From contig NZ_BDUB01000001.1 in assembly GCF_002218065.1 (NCBI RefSeq), positions 383,567 to 447,566 on the forward strand: a DNA stretch of 64,000 nt, in the 5' to 3' direction. The translations under genes were made by a program, and so were the position numbers. Positions 9,600 to 19,433 of this stretch are shown here, piece after piece. Below the pieces are notes generated by a model that was not told the origin of the DNA, did not search any database, and was given only the letters and a program-made list of their open reading frames with translations. The first letter of the stretch is position 1; each line of letters starts with the position of its first letter. The stretch comes from Nodularia sp. NIES-3585 (lineage in GTDB: Bacteria > Cyanobacteriota > Cyanobacteriia > Cyanobacteriales > Nostocaceae).

Positions 9600-10424
9600 A
9601 TGACAATCATGAGTAAAACCTTACCAAATTTAATTATTATTGGTGCCATGAAAAGCGGCACCAGCAGTTTACATAATTATCTAAACTTGCATCCAGAAAT
9701 TCAAATGTCTACTTTAAAAGAATTGGATTTCTTTGTTTTAGAAAAAAATTGGAATCAAGGGATTGATTGGTATAGTAATCAATTTCCTATCAATCAGGAA
9801 GCCAGAATATTTGGTGAGTCCTCACCTAACTATACGAAATGTCATATTTTTCCTAACGTTCCGCAACGTATGGCTTCTGTATTACCCGAAGTCAAACTTA
9901 TTTATATTCTTCGTGACCCAATTAAACGAATTTTGTCTCACTATTTCCATCAGTTTGTAGATCGGCAAGAAATGCGTCCACTTATTGATGTTATACAAGA
10001 TAAGGAAAATAATAACTATATCAATGCTAGTAAATACTACTTTCAGATCCAACATTTTTTGTCTAATTACAAACTTGAGCAAATTCTTATTTTAACTTTG
10101 GAAGAATTAGAAAAAAATCGGACTCAAACACTGCAAAGGGTATTTAATTTTTTGGGCGTTGATTCTTTATTTGAACACCCGAAATTTTCCCAAAATTATC
10201 ATCTTTCTTCAGAAAAGCGAAGATTAAATAGTTTGGGGCATACCGTTTCTAAGCTACCATCTGGATTGCGGTTTTGTAAATATTTTCCTTCTTTTTTTGA
10301 AGAAAAGGTTCAATACCCAGTTGTTGATGATGAGATTATAAATTGTCTGAAATCATCATTGGATGAAGATATCTCCCAGTTACGCTCTTTAACTGGATTG
10401 GAATTTTCAGCTTGGTCTTTATAA
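9600..10424 (+). CDS. Sulfotransferase-family protein
   Basis: The product (274 residues from ATG 9600; an ATG at 9609 is an alternative) begins PNLIIIGAMKSGTSSLHNYL, the PAPS 5'-phosphosulfate loop of the heparan N-/O-sulfotransferase type. It continues with LKELDFF, FGESSPNY and the 3'-phosphate motif LIYILRDPIKRILSHYFH. Its length matches the family. It would move sulfate from PAPS to a sugar hydroxyl or amine. Unlike the gene at 452-1093 it looks complete, so this strain probably sulfates its surface glycan. Confidence 0.88.
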   Translation: MTIMSKTLPNLIIIGAMKSGTSSLHNYLNLHPEIQMSTLKELDFFVLEKNWNQGIDWYSNQFPINQEARIFGESSPNYTKCHIFPNVPQRMASVLPEVKLIYILRDPIKRILSHYFHQFVDRQEMRPLIDVIQDKENNNYINASKYYFQIQHFLSNYKLEQILILTLEELEKNRTQTLQRVFNFLGVDSLFEHPKFSQNYHLSSEKRRLNSLGHTVSKLPSGLRFCKYFPSFFEEKVQYPVVDDEIINCLKSSLDEDISQLRSLTGLEFSAWSL

Positions 10425-10581
10425 AGAGTTAGGTTGGATATATAGATAGTACCTAAATCTTTCAAAGATTTGACTGAAAGACTGATAAATAGTAGCCTTA
10501 ATTTTTCGGATTTCAATTCGGATATTTCAAAAATATCAGCAAATTCTTTTAAAAGGATTAGAAGTGATTTAAACTACAAGC

Positions 10582-11514
10582 ATGAAAATCGAACTTCCTC
10601 TGACTGCTTTAGTTCCTACGCGTAATCGTTCAGAACCATTGAGAAGGATGCTTGAGAGTTTGGCTCAACAGTCAGCACAACCCTTAGAAATGATTGTGCT
10701 AGATGGTTCAGATGATGATCGCACCAAAGAAATTTGTGGAAATTTTATTCCAGGTCTGCTCACTAAAATTCACTACCATCAAGCAATAAAACTGGGTGCG
10801 GCTGCTCAACGCAATCAAGCAATGGATTATGCAACTCAAAACACTATTTGGCTACTAGATGATGATATTTTGCTTGAACCAGAATGTCTAGAGAGATTGT
10901 GGAACGCCCTACACAGTGACCCGCACATGGGAGGGGTTAATGCTATGATTACCAATCAAAAATATCTACCTCCTGGACGCATTAGCCGATTGCTTTTTCA
11001 ATTCTTACACGGTCGTTATGAAAGTAGTTATGCCGGCAAGTGTATTGGTCCGGGAATGAATTTATTACCAGAAGATCGGGAGGATTTACCAGAAGTAGTT
11101 CCCGTGGAATGGTTAAATACAACTTGTGTACTTTATCGAAGAGAAGCGCTACCTCATCCCTTATTTCCAGACATTTTTAAGGGCTACTCCCTGATGGAAG
11201 ATGTTACCTTATCCTTGACGGTTGGAAGAACTTGGAAGTTAGCTAATGCTCGCACGGCTCGGATATTTCATGATAGCCAACCAGGTGATCATAAAAATAA
11301 TCCGAGTGTTTTAGCTGAAATGGATTTAGTTAACCGTCATTATGTAATGACTCAAATTCTCGGTCGTCAGCAATGGCAGTATTATCTGAAATTAGCTGTA
11401 CTGCAACTATTTGGAATTGTGGCTTCACTAACCAAATGGCAGGGTTGGGTTGATTTACCAAAAGTATTGACTGGAAAAATGCAGGCGATCGCTCAAATTA
11501 TATCAACTCAATAG
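10582..11514 (+). CDS. Family 2 glycosyltransferase (GT-A)
   Basis: The 310-residue protein has ALVPTRNRSEPLRRMLESL at the start, an LDGSDDDRT segment, and the acidic WLLDDDILLEPE motif (DDD about 93-95). A YSLMEDVTLSL stretch matches the ED catalytic-base motif. The C-terminal 60 residues are hydrophobic and may lie on the membrane. A 157-base AT-rich gap precedes it, so it may start a new transcript. The sugar is unknown. Confidence 0.85.
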   Translation: MKIELPLTALVPTRNRSEPLRRMLESLAQQSAQPLEMIVLDGSDDDRTKEICGNFIPGLLTKIHYHQAIKLGAAAQRNQAMDYATQNTIWLLDDDILLEPECLERLWNALHSDPHMGGVNAMITNQKYLPPGRISRLLFQFLHGRYESSYAGKCIGPGMNLLPEDREDLPEVVPVEWLNTTCVLYRREALPHPLFPDIFKGYSLMEDVTLSLTVGRTWKLANARTARIFHDSQPGDHKNNPSVLAEMDLVNRHYVMTQILGRQQWQYYLKLAVLQLFGIVASLTKWQGWVDLPKVLTGKMQAIAQIISTQ

Positions 11515-11533
11515 CCAAACAAATATTGAGACA

Positions 11534-12127
11534 ATGTACATAATTAAATTTGGTTTTATTCAGGGTAAATGGTTAATTGATGGCTTGGAAAGCCGTTGGC
11601 GCAATTTTTATTATCGTACTTTAGGAGTAAAGCTGCACGGTTATATTTGGATGAAGCAAGTTGAGATTCCGCGCAACTATAGCGATATTGAACTTGAAGC
11701 TGACTGTGCGCTAGACCGTGGAGTTACTCTGGTGTGCAGTGGTGACTCTTTGCCCCATCCCAAAATTGTTATTGGTGCAAATACTTATATTAATCGCCAT
11801 ACGTTTATCGATGCTATCGAATTAATAACTCTAGGCCAACATTGTGCTATTGGACCTGGTTGTTACATTACCGATCATGATCACGGTTGTCACCCCAGTT
11901 TGCCACCTTTAGCACAACCCATGATATCCAAAGCTACTATAGTTGGCGATCGCGTCTGGATTGGTGCTAACGTTACAATCCTTAAAGGTGTGACCATTGG
12001 TAACGACGCTGTAGTTGGTGCAGGTAGTGTAGTTACTAAAGATATACCAGAAAAGGCGATTGCAGTTGGCAACCCAGCTAAAGTGATTAAATACCATCCA
12101 GAAAAAGTTACAACACCAGAAATATAA
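11534..12127 (+). CDS. Hexapeptide-repeat acyltransferase (left-handed beta-helix)
   Basis: The 197-residue protein has isoleucine/valine-rich hexapeptide turns (KIVIGANTYINRHTFI, ATIVGDRVWIGANVTILKGV) and the C-terminal NPAKVIKY ending of the LacA/WcaF/maltose O-acetyltransferase group. The loop ITDHDHG carries the His that usually acts as catalytic base. It would O-acetylate a sugar of the exported glycan using acetyl-CoA. It lies 19 bases after a GT2 gene and 38 before the next. Confidence 0.88.
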   Translation: MYIIKFGFIQGKWLIDGLESRWRNFYYRTLGVKLHGYIWMKQVEIPRNYSDIELEADCALDRGVTLVCSGDSLPHPKIVIGANTYINRHTFIDAIELITLGQHCAIGPGCYITDHDHGCHPSLPPLAQPMISKATIVGDRVWIGANVTILKGVTIGNDAVVGAGSVVTKDIPEKAIAVGNPAKVIKYHPEKVTTPEI

Positions 12128-12165
12128 AATCATAATCAAAAAATTTTTCCCTATAATGGTCAACG

Positions 12166-13128
12166 ATGAATAAAATAAATCAAGAAGTAGAAACTCAGCG
12201 TCAATACTACGTCCGCACAGCTGAACAATCTGACAATATACATATGAACACTTGCGAAATTACTGTAGTTATACCAACTTACAATCGATTACCTAAACTG
12301 TTAGAAACATTAGAAAAAATTTTAGAATGTAATCCCAGACCAAATGAAATCATTATCCATATAGATGGAAATGACACCATAACCGAACAAGGATTGCAAA
12401 ACCGTAAATTTCCAGAAATAAAAATTATTAAAAATCATCTGCAAGTTGGCCCAGGTGGGGGTAGAAATATAGCTATATCCCACGCCACTAATTCAATTAT
12501 AGCTAGCTTTGATGATGATTCCTATCCTATAGATACAGACTACTTTTATCGTCTACAAGTTCTTTTTAAAAATTTTCCAAAAGCAGCAGCTATTGCGGCT
12601 AGTATATATCACATCAATGAAACAATTATAGATGATGCGTTAACAGCTAAATGGGTATCAGATTTTGTTGGTTGTGGATGTGCTTATAGAAAAGAGATAT
12701 TCCAACAAACTAGTGGATATGTTAATTTAGCAGTTGCATATGGCATGGAAGAAGTTGATTTATCTCTACGCCTTCATAACATGGGGTGGGGAGTTTTAGA
12801 AAGCTCTTGGTTGAGAGTGTTTCATAACACAACCCTAGAACACCATGGTAATCCAAAAATTACTGCGTCCAGCATAGCGAATCAGATTTTACTAGCTTAT
12901 TTAAGATACCCTACCCAATTTTGGTGGTTAGGAATTGGACAATGTATTAACCGTATTATCTGGTTAATACGGCACAGAAGAACAGCAGGAATTGCAGAAG
13001 GTGTATTTGCCATTCCTAAACTAATTAGACGACATTATCAACAACGTCAGGTTGTTTCTGCCAAGTCGTTACTCTCTTATCTCCAATTACGTAAAAAGGC
13101 TATTACCGTCTCATTAGATATCGAATGA
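12166..13128 (+). CDS. Family 2 glycosyltransferase (GT-A)
   Basis: The 320-residue product (ATG 12244 is an alternative start, since residues 1-26 precede the fold) has EITVVIPTYNRLPKLLETL, IIIHIDGNDT, VGPGGGRNIAI and a SFDDDSYP acidic motif (115-118). A GMEEVDLSLRL segment fits the catalytic-base motif. It is the last gene of the first + strand transferase run; about 200 bases without a gene follow. Confidence 0.85.
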   Translation: MNKINQEVETQRQYYVRTAEQSDNIHMNTCEITVVIPTYNRLPKLLETLEKILECNPRPNEIIIHIDGNDTITEQGLQNRKFPEIKIIKNHLQVGPGGGRNIAISHATNSIIASFDDDSYPIDTDYFYRLQVLFKNFPKAAAIAASIYHINETIIDDALTAKWVSDFVGCGCAYRKEIFQQTSGYVNLAVAYGMEEVDLSLRLHNMGWGVLESSWLRVFHNTTLEHHGNPKITASSIANQILLAYLRYPTQFWWLGIGQCINRIIWLIRHRRTAGIAEGVFAIPKLIRRHYQQRQVVSAKSLLSYLQLRKKAITVSLDIE

Positions 13129-13335
13129 GACTTTACTATTAATGCACAACTTGGGAAATATCCTCAAAATCTTAACATTCAATACTTCTGTTTTAAAGCA
13201 ACTACAAACATATTAGGTGATTCCTCAAAATAATTTTACCGATTAGGAGGGCGAACAGCCGTTCTCCCCTACGCCGGAATAATATTGTGTTAGGTTATAT
13301 ACATATTCAAAAATAAGAGGAGCTTGCTTGTAACT

Positions 13336-14880
13336 ATGGCAATCATCACAGGTACTCAAGGAAATGATACGTTGAATGCTTTAAATCCTGGTGATAGCTT
13401 ACGGGGTTTGGCGGGGGACGATGTTCTCAATGGTACAACTGGTAACGAACAGCTTGATGGTGGGTCTGGTGCAGACACCATTAATGGTGGTATAGGGAAC
13501 GATTTTTATTTTGTTGATGACCCAGGCGACATAGTTAATGATCCAGATAAGGCAGTCATCTACACCACGGTTGACTTTAATTTGTCCAACGTGACTGGAG
13601 GAGCAACACAGCTAACACTAAATCTCCGGGCTGACGGTATTACTGGAACCGGCTCATCAGGAGACGATGTGATTTTCAGTTATACCAGTAACACAACCCT
13701 ATTAGGTGGTGCTGGCAATGATTTGTTGACAGGCGGAGATGGTTCAACTATTGAGGGGGGAACAGGTAACGACCTTTTAGAAATTGGTAGTGGTCTGGGT
13801 AACGGTTCTTTGAAAGGTGGATTAGGAAATGATACTTATGTAGTTCGTGCTACCGATGGCAGCTTAAATATAGAGGAAGCTGCTGGTGGTGGAATAGATA
13901 CCGTTTTTGCTGTAGTAGATTTCTCTTTGAGTAATCAATCAGGAGTCACCTTTGTTGGTGGCAACACTTTCATTGAGAACTTAACTCTTGCTGCTCCAGG
14001 AGCTTCTTTCGGTTTAGTAAACGGTCCGATTGTAGGTGAAGGCAATAATATTGATAATGTGATTATCGGCAACCGCCAAAACAATACTCTCAATGGATTG
14101 GCTGGTAACGATACCATCTATGGCTCCTTCGGCGACGATACTATTGACGGCGGTAATGGCGATGATAACTTGTTTGGTGAGGATGGAAACGACACTTTAA
14201 TTGCTGGTTTGGGTGCAGATACATTGACTGGTGGTGTTGGTGATGATATTTACTTCATTAACTCTAGTACTGATACAGTAGTAGAAACTCTGGGAGAAGG
14301 CATTGATACGGTTAATGTCTTCAATTCTTCTTGGATTACAAACGCGGAAGTTGAATTCATCAATATCACAGGAACGAATGCGTCCAACATCACCCTAAAT
14401 AACACGGTTGGTACTGTTGTTACTGGAAATAGTCAGAATAATAGACTTGTAGGTGGCGCAGGTGATGATCTCCTGAACGGAGGGGCAGGTATTGATCATC
14501 TTACAGGTAACGGTGGCGCTGACACTTTCGCTTTTGGTGGCGCTGGTTTAGTTGCCACAGGATCTACATCTACTTCCATCAGACAAGATATAATTACAGA
14601 TTTCCTCTCTGGAACAGATAAGATTCAACTTGACAAGACCAATAGCTTTGGTTCAATATTAGAAGCCGTGGGTTCACCTTTAACTGATTTCCACTCAGGC
14701 AACTTTGGTGCTAGGAATTCTGGTATTGGTGGTAGAAGTGAGCGCATTGTTTATAACGTGGTGACTGGAGATTTGTACTACAATGAAAACGGTAGTACTG
14801 GTGGTGCTGGAAGTGGTGGCTTCTTTGCTAATTTGGGAGCTGGTACCGCATTAGCCGCAACCGACTTCGTAATTGTTTAA
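13336..14880 (+). CDS. RTX/hemolysin-type calcium-binding repeat protein, probably type I secreted
   Basis: The 514-residue protein has no signal peptide and is built from glycine/aspartate nonapeptide repeats of the GGxGxDxL kind (for example GGAGNDLLTGGDG, GLAGNDTIYG, GGAGDDLLNGGAG). These form calcium-loaded parallel beta-rolls outside the cell. The C-terminus (NLGAGTALAATDFVIV) resembles the uncleaved type I export signal of cyanobacterial RTX proteins. ATG 13336 is preferred over a TTG 12 bases upstream, because AGAGGAG at 13316-13322 is too close to the TTG and well placed for the ATG. It sits within the glycan island and may bind the sheath or surface. No enzymatic domain was seen. Confidence 0.85.
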   Translation: MAIITGTQGNDTLNALNPGDSLRGLAGDDVLNGTTGNEQLDGGSGADTINGGIGNDFYFVDDPGDIVNDPDKAVIYTTVDFNLSNVTGGATQLTLNLRADGITGTGSSGDDVIFSYTSNTTLLGGAGNDLLTGGDGSTIEGGTGNDLLEIGSGLGNGSLKGGLGNDTYVVRATDGSLNIEEAAGGGIDTVFAVVDFSLSNQSGVTFVGGNTFIENLTLAAPGASFGLVNGPIVGEGNNIDNVIIGNRQNNTLNGLAGNDTIYGSFGDDTIDGGNGDDNLFGEDGNDTLIAGLGADTLTGGVGDDIYFINSSTDTVVETLGEGIDTVNVFNSSWITNAEVEFINITGTNASNITLNNTVGTVVTGNSQNNRLVGGAGDDLLNGGAGIDHLTGNGGADTFAFGGAGLVATGSTSTSIRQDIITDFLSGTDKIQLDKTNSFGSILEAVGSPLTDFHSGNFGARNSGIGGRSERIVYNVVTGDLYYNENGSTGGAGSGGFFANLGAGTALAATDFVIV

Positions 14881-14979
14881 TAGTTATCATACTTGACTTA
14901 GAGATAAACATCTTTCAAAAGTCAAAGTTAATATTCACTGTTTAGATACCCAACTTCTCCAAAAAGTGGGGGATATCAT

Positions 14980-16233
14980 TTGATAAATAGATTATTGATC
15001 AATGCAATGCCTACAGCACCTTATAATTGGATATCCTGTCAAATTGGAGCGCGTGAGCATTACAGCATACCTAGAGCTTTACATCAACAGGGGCAGCTTA
15101 GTCACTTGATTACAGATGCGTGGGTATCACCTAAGTCTGTACTGAATTTTTTACCTAAAAATCTCTTAGCTAATTTACGAGAAAGATACCACTCAGATTT
15201 AGAGGAAGCATCTGTTTACCCTTTCAATAGTTCTCTTATTCAGTTTGAACTAACTCAACGCTTGCAAAAAAAGACAGGATGGGAACGAGTTATTGCTCGC
15301 AATCAATGGTTTCAACAACAAGCAATCAAGACTTTAGCACGGCTATCTCATCACTTTACACATCCTCCCATACTATTTTCCTACAGCTATGCTGCATTAG
15401 AATTATTTAAATTTGCTAAACAACAGGGATGGTACACTGTCCTAGGTCAAATTGACCCAGGAATCCAAGAGGAGATGATTGTCACCCAAGAGTATGAGCG
15501 ATACCCCCAATATCGCGGAAACTGGCAATCTGCACCTGTTGAATATTGGCAAACATGGCGAGAAGAATGTGCATTGGCTGATTGTATTATGGTCAATTCC
15601 CATTGGTCACGCCAGCTATTAGAAAAAGCGGGGATTAATTCTGAAAAAATCCAGGTAGTTCCCCTAGTCTATACTCCACCAGAAGCGGCAAAAAATTTTA
15701 GTCGCACCTATCCAGAATCATTTTCTCCAGAACGTCCCTTGAGGGTGTTGTTTTTAGGACAAGTGATTTTGCGAAAAGGAATTGCAGCCGTCTTGGAAGC
15801 AGTGGAACATCTGCAAGGGTATCCCATTGAATTTTGGATTGTCGGTAATCAGCAAATTAAGATTCCACCTCATTTACAAACCCATCCTCAAATTCGCTGG
15901 GTAGGTCATGTTAACCGCAGTGAAACAGCCCAATTTTATCAACAAGCTGATGTGTTTTTATTCCCGACACTCTCCGATGGGTTTGGACTGACTCAGTTGG
16001 AAGCCCAAGCCTGGAAACTCCCGATTATTGCTTCTCGTTGCTGTGGTGAGGTGGTTGTCGATGGTGTGAACGGTTGGCTTTTAGATGAAGTCAATGGGGA
16101 AGCGATTATCAAGTTTTTATTAAACCTATTAACAGATTCAGAAAAGCTCAGAAAATCTGCACAAAAAAAATTATTAGCTTATCAAAACAGTCAAGGAAAC
16201 CTTTTTGATGCTTTAACAAAGCTTAATCTCTAA
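14980..16233 (+). CDS. Family 4 glycosyltransferase (GT-B), TTG start
   Basis: The 417-residue protein has the GT4 C-terminal half: VLFLGQVILRKGIAAVLEAV, HPQIRWVGHV and the nucleotide-binding ADVFLFPTLSDGFGLTQLEA (EX7E-like region). The start is TTG 14980, 7 bases after a GTGGGGG stretch that could serve as ribosome binding site; no ATG lies closer to the fold. The N-terminal half (PYNWISCQIGAREHYSIPRA) is the acceptor side. Donor unknown. Confidence 0.83.
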   Translation: MINRLLINAMPTAPYNWISCQIGAREHYSIPRALHQQGQLSHLITDAWVSPKSVLNFLPKNLLANLRERYHSDLEEASVYPFNSSLIQFELTQRLQKKTGWERVIARNQWFQQQAIKTLARLSHHFTHPPILFSYSYAALELFKFAKQQGWYTVLGQIDPGIQEEMIVTQEYERYPQYRGNWQSAPVEYWQTWREECALADCIMVNSHWSRQLLEKAGINSEKIQVVPLVYTPPEAAKNFSRTYPESFSPERPLRVLFLGQVILRKGIAAVLEAVEHLQGYPIEFWIVGNQQIKIPPHLQTHPQIRWVGHVNRSETAQFYQQADVFLFPTLSDGFGLTQLEAQAWKLPIIASRCCGEVVVDGVNGWLLDEVNGEAIIKFLLNLLTDSEKLRKSAQKKLLAYQNSQGNLFDALTKLNL

Positions 16234-16304
16234 TTTAGATGTTTAGGTAATTAAATATTTACTCTTTATAGAAAATATTATTCAACAAACTCAAATTTAA
16301 AAAC

Positions 16305-16946
16305 ATGAACTTAAATACTGTTTACAACTGGAATAACACTTCGCTTCATCCAAATAGCCAAAAAATTATAGCAAATACCGCAAAATCTGTACTACATTAC
16401 AAGCCCCCCAAACGAGTTTTAGATATTGGTTGTGGTAATGGATATTTATGCCAGTTACTTTCCGAAAATGGCGTTGAATGTATCGGAATTGAACCTACAA
16501 TAGAGGCTATCCATTACGCTAGAAATATTGCTCCGAAAGCAGAGTTTTATGTATCTTCATGCTACGAAGACCCATCTAAAAGCGATTTAGGAAAATTTGA
16601 TGTAGTTGTCAGCACTGAAGTGATTGAACATTTATACTATCCAAGAAAACTAGTTGCTTTTGCAAAAGAACACTTACAAAATAATGGAGTTTTTATATTG
16701 ACTACACCAGATTACGGTTCTTACTGGCGCAACTTAATTATTGCTTTTACTAATCGCTGGGATATACATCATACACCACTGTGGGATGGTGGTCATATCA
16801 AGTTTTGGTCTAAAAAAACTCTGGGTGAACTTCTAAACTCTGGTGGTTTTTCGATTGAGCGATGGGAAGGTACTCGCTCAAGAATTCCACTTTGGAATAT
16901 GTCTATAACTTGCCACGCTCGATTACACGACAACAAATATATATAA
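16305..16946 (+). CDS. Class I SAM-dependent methyltransferase
   Basis: The 213-residue protein has motif I VLDIGCGNGYLC (38-49), an acidic end of strand 2 (CIGIEPT), VSTEVIEHLYYPR at motif IV, and a late ILTTPDYG strand, as in UbiG/Methyltransf_11 enzymes. In this context it is likely to O-methylate a sugar of the glycan, which is inference. It sits between two GT4 genes on the same strand. Confidence 0.82.
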   Translation: MNLNTVYNWNNTSLHPNSQKIIANTAKSVLHYKPPKRVLDIGCGNGYLCQLLSENGVECIGIEPTIEAIHYARNIAPKAEFYVSSCYEDPSKSDLGKFDVVVSTEVIEHLYYPRKLVAFAKEHLQNNGVFILTTPDYGSYWRNLIIAFTNRWDIHHTPLWDGGHIKFWSKKTLGELLNSGGFSIERWEGTRSRIPLWNMSITCHARLHDNKYI

Positions 16947-16997
16947 ATTAAAATAATCTCAAGTATAACATTAACTTTATGGAAATTATGGAAAATA

Positions 16998-18104
16998 ATG
17001 AATTTAAGTATGAAAGCTATTGAAAAATTGACTGTAATTTTCTATACTATTCTCCCATCTCCTTATCAAAGAGATTTGTTTTTTGAACTCTCTCGCTGTC
17101 CAGAAATAGATTTAACTGTTTATTATTTAGAACCAGCGTGTGCTGATTCTCCTTGGCCAGAAAAACCGTTACAACACTATGAAAATATCTTACCCGGATT
17201 TCATCTAGCCTGGGGTTTATCCCGATTTCATTTGAATTGGCATTTTCCATCAACTACTCAAGCTGACGTGGTTGTGCTTAACGGTTACATGAATCTTACT
17301 ACACAACTCCTACTCAGAATACAAGCTAAAAGAGTTCCTTGTATATTTTGGGGGGAAAAAATGGTGGGTAGTTCACAAGGAGTTAAAGGAAAACTACAAA
17401 AATATTTAGCTAATGCTTTAAACAATTGTAATGCGATCGCAGCCATTGGTTCTGATGCTGTGCAAGACTACCAGCAGCGTTTCCCCGGTAAACCCATATT
17501 TAACATCCCCTACTATTGTGACCTAGCGGCATTTAGCCAAGAGATTCCCCAAAGACCCCGCACCCCCGCCACCATTTTGTTCTGCGGTCAAATGATTGCC
17601 CGTAAAGGTGTTGACCTGTTGCTGCAAGCATTTGAAAAACTCATCCAAATGGGTCTAGCAGCTCGCTTATTATTAGTGGGACGTGAGGCAGACTTACCGC
17701 AAATGTTGACAGAGGTTTCAGAAAACACACGCCAGTACATAGAATATGCCGGGTTTCAGGCTCCTGAAGATTTACCCCAATTTTTTCGCCAAGCAGATAT
17801 ATTTGTCCTTCCCAGTCGTTACGACGGTTGGGGCGTGGTGGTAAATCAAGCAATTGGGGCGGGGCTACCTGTAATTTGTTCTGATGCTGTGGGTGCAGCC
17901 AATGATTTGATTGATCAAGGTATAAATGGATATATTTTCCCTAATGGAGATCAAGCTACCTTGACTCAAATTTTAGCCGATTACTTGCAAAATCCCAGTG
18001 CGATCGCAATGGCTAGTGCCGCATCTGTGCAAAAATCTATCATGTGGTCTGCCAAAGCAGGCGCTCAAAATTGGGTTGAGACTCTTGATCAACTCATTCA
18101 TTAA
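16998..18104 (+). CDS. Family 4 glycosyltransferase (GT-B)
   Basis: The 368-residue product has ATILFCGQMIARKGVDLLLQAF and the donor motif ADIFVLPSRYDGWGVVVNQA, a clear GT4 signature. The ATG at 16998 follows a GGAAA stretch by about 8 bases; ATG 17010 is an alternative. It probably transfers a sugar from a nucleotide donor in polysaccharide assembly. About 150 bases without a gene separate it from the next transferase. Confidence 0.87.
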   Translation: MNLSMKAIEKLTVIFYTILPSPYQRDLFFELSRCPEIDLTVYYLEPACADSPWPEKPLQHYENILPGFHLAWGLSRFHLNWHFPSTTQADVVVLNGYMNLTTQLLLRIQAKRVPCIFWGEKMVGSSQGVKGKLQKYLANALNNCNAIAAIGSDAVQDYQQRFPGKPIFNIPYYCDLAAFSQEIPQRPRTPATILFCGQMIARKGVDLLLQAFEKLIQMGLAARLLLVGREADLPQMLTEVSENTRQYIEYAGFQAPEDLPQFFRQADIFVLPSRYDGWGVVVNQAIGAGLPVICSDAVGAANDLIDQGINGYIFPNGDQATLTQILADYLQNPSAIAMASAASVQKSIMWSAKAGAQNWVETLDQLIH

Positions 18105-18252
18105 TTGGTTAACAGTAAGAACACGATATTTTTGATATTTTTTACACCAGCAGGCAGCCTTGCCTCCCGGAAGCTGCTATGCATCTTCTTTGGGTGGTTT
18201 AGCTATTTATTCGCCAGGGCAAGTATAAAATGATTTTACACTTAAAAATTAG

Positions 18253-19425
18253 ATGAAAATTCTATTTGTCAGCAGTAGCTCAGGGTCAAGGGGTGGCGGC
18301 GAACTTTATTTAATTTATTTAGGACAAGAACTAGCCAGACGAGGACACTTAGTGGGGCTATGGTGTTCACAACATTGGAGAATGGATGAGTTGGCAAACT
18401 CTTTTAGCAAGTTTGGAGAAGTATTGCGATCGCCCTACCTCAACACCTATGATCGGAGACTACGCTGTTTTGGCGATGCTTTTCCTCACTTTAATAAAGC
18501 TTATTTATCCCAGTGGCAAAATTTTCAACCCGATATCCTCCATTTGAATAAACAAAATTTAGAGGATGGTTTAGATTTACTCGCTTTGAGTAAACATCTG
18601 TCAGTTCCCTGTTTAGCAACTGTTCATATTACTCAAACTCAAACTAGCTTAGGAGCAGTTTTAGGACAATTGCGCGATGTCATAGCCAAGAGAGCATTAA
18701 GACGTTTTCATGGTTCACTCGTAGCAATTTCTGAGAATCGCGCTCAGGAATTAACTCAGTTTCTCTTACCTCTCAATAGTTCTGTGCAAAAAATCGTTAA
18801 GATTGACAATGGTGTAAGCATTCCCGAAACACCGGAACGTTTAGCAAAGCGTCAAGCAACTCGTTCGGAACTTGCCCTGCAACCAGATGAGATCCTCATC
18901 TTAGCAGTAGGAAGAATGGAAGCGCAAAAACAACCGCTGCTATTTTTACAATGGGCAAATTACCTAAAACAAAGCATACCCTCAGCCCGTTTTTTATGGG
19001 TGGGAGATGGGCGATTGGCTTCAGTCTGGGATGAGTGGGTGATGGAACATCAAGCCCAAGACTATATTCAACGCTTGGGGTGGCAGAATGATGTCACACC
19101 ATTTTTAGCCGCAGCAGACGGCTTTTTTCATCCAGCTAAATTTGAAGGTTTACCATTTGCGTTACTCGAAGCAATGGCTTGGTCTTTACCATGTGTGATC
19201 ACGCCATCCTTAGCAGATGAACTCAAATTTAGTCCTGGAGTGTGTTTTATTGCTGCTGATCATCAAGAATTTACGGGTTTAGAAGCTTTGATGAATCATA
19301 CTGCGCGTGAAACTGTAGCGATCGCCGGTCATGAACTGATCAAGCAAAGATTTTCCTTAGAAAGTATGGTATACAAGTATGAAAACTTATATACAAGTCT
19401 GACACCTGCTTTTCCTGTACTCTGA
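18253..19425 (+). CDS. Family 4 glycosyltransferase (GT-B)
   Basis: The 390-residue protein starts with ILFVSSSSGSRGGGELYL, the glycine-rich loop of GT4 enzymes. It carries ILAVGRMEAQKQPLLFLQWA and ADGFFHPAKFEGLPFALLEA with the EX7E pair. The stop is 8 bases before the polymerase-like gene, so they are probably co-transcribed. Donor unknown. Confidence 0.87.
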   Translation: MKILFVSSSSGSRGGGELYLIYLGQELARRGHLVGLWCSQHWRMDELANSFSKFGEVLRSPYLNTYDRRLRCFGDAFPHFNKAYLSQWQNFQPDILHLNKQNLEDGLDLLALSKHLSVPCLATVHITQTQTSLGAVLGQLRDVIAKRALRRFHGSLVAISENRAQELTQFLLPLNSSVQKIVKIDNGVSIPETPERLAKRQATRSELALQPDEILILAVGRMEAQKQPLLFLQWANYLKQSIPSARFLWVGDGRLASVWDEWVMEHQAQDYIQRLGWQNDVTPFLAAADGFFHPAKFEGLPFALLEAMAWSLPCVITPSLADELKFSPGVCFIAADHQEFTGLEALMNHTARETVAIAGHELIKQRFSLESMVYKYENLYTSLTPAFPVL

Positions 19426-19433
19426 ATCTTGCC

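Noticed and set aside
13336-14880. Possible tandem DNA repeat in the RTX gene
   Set aside because: The repetition is at protein level (Gly/Asp nonapeptides) and is explained by the RTX fold.
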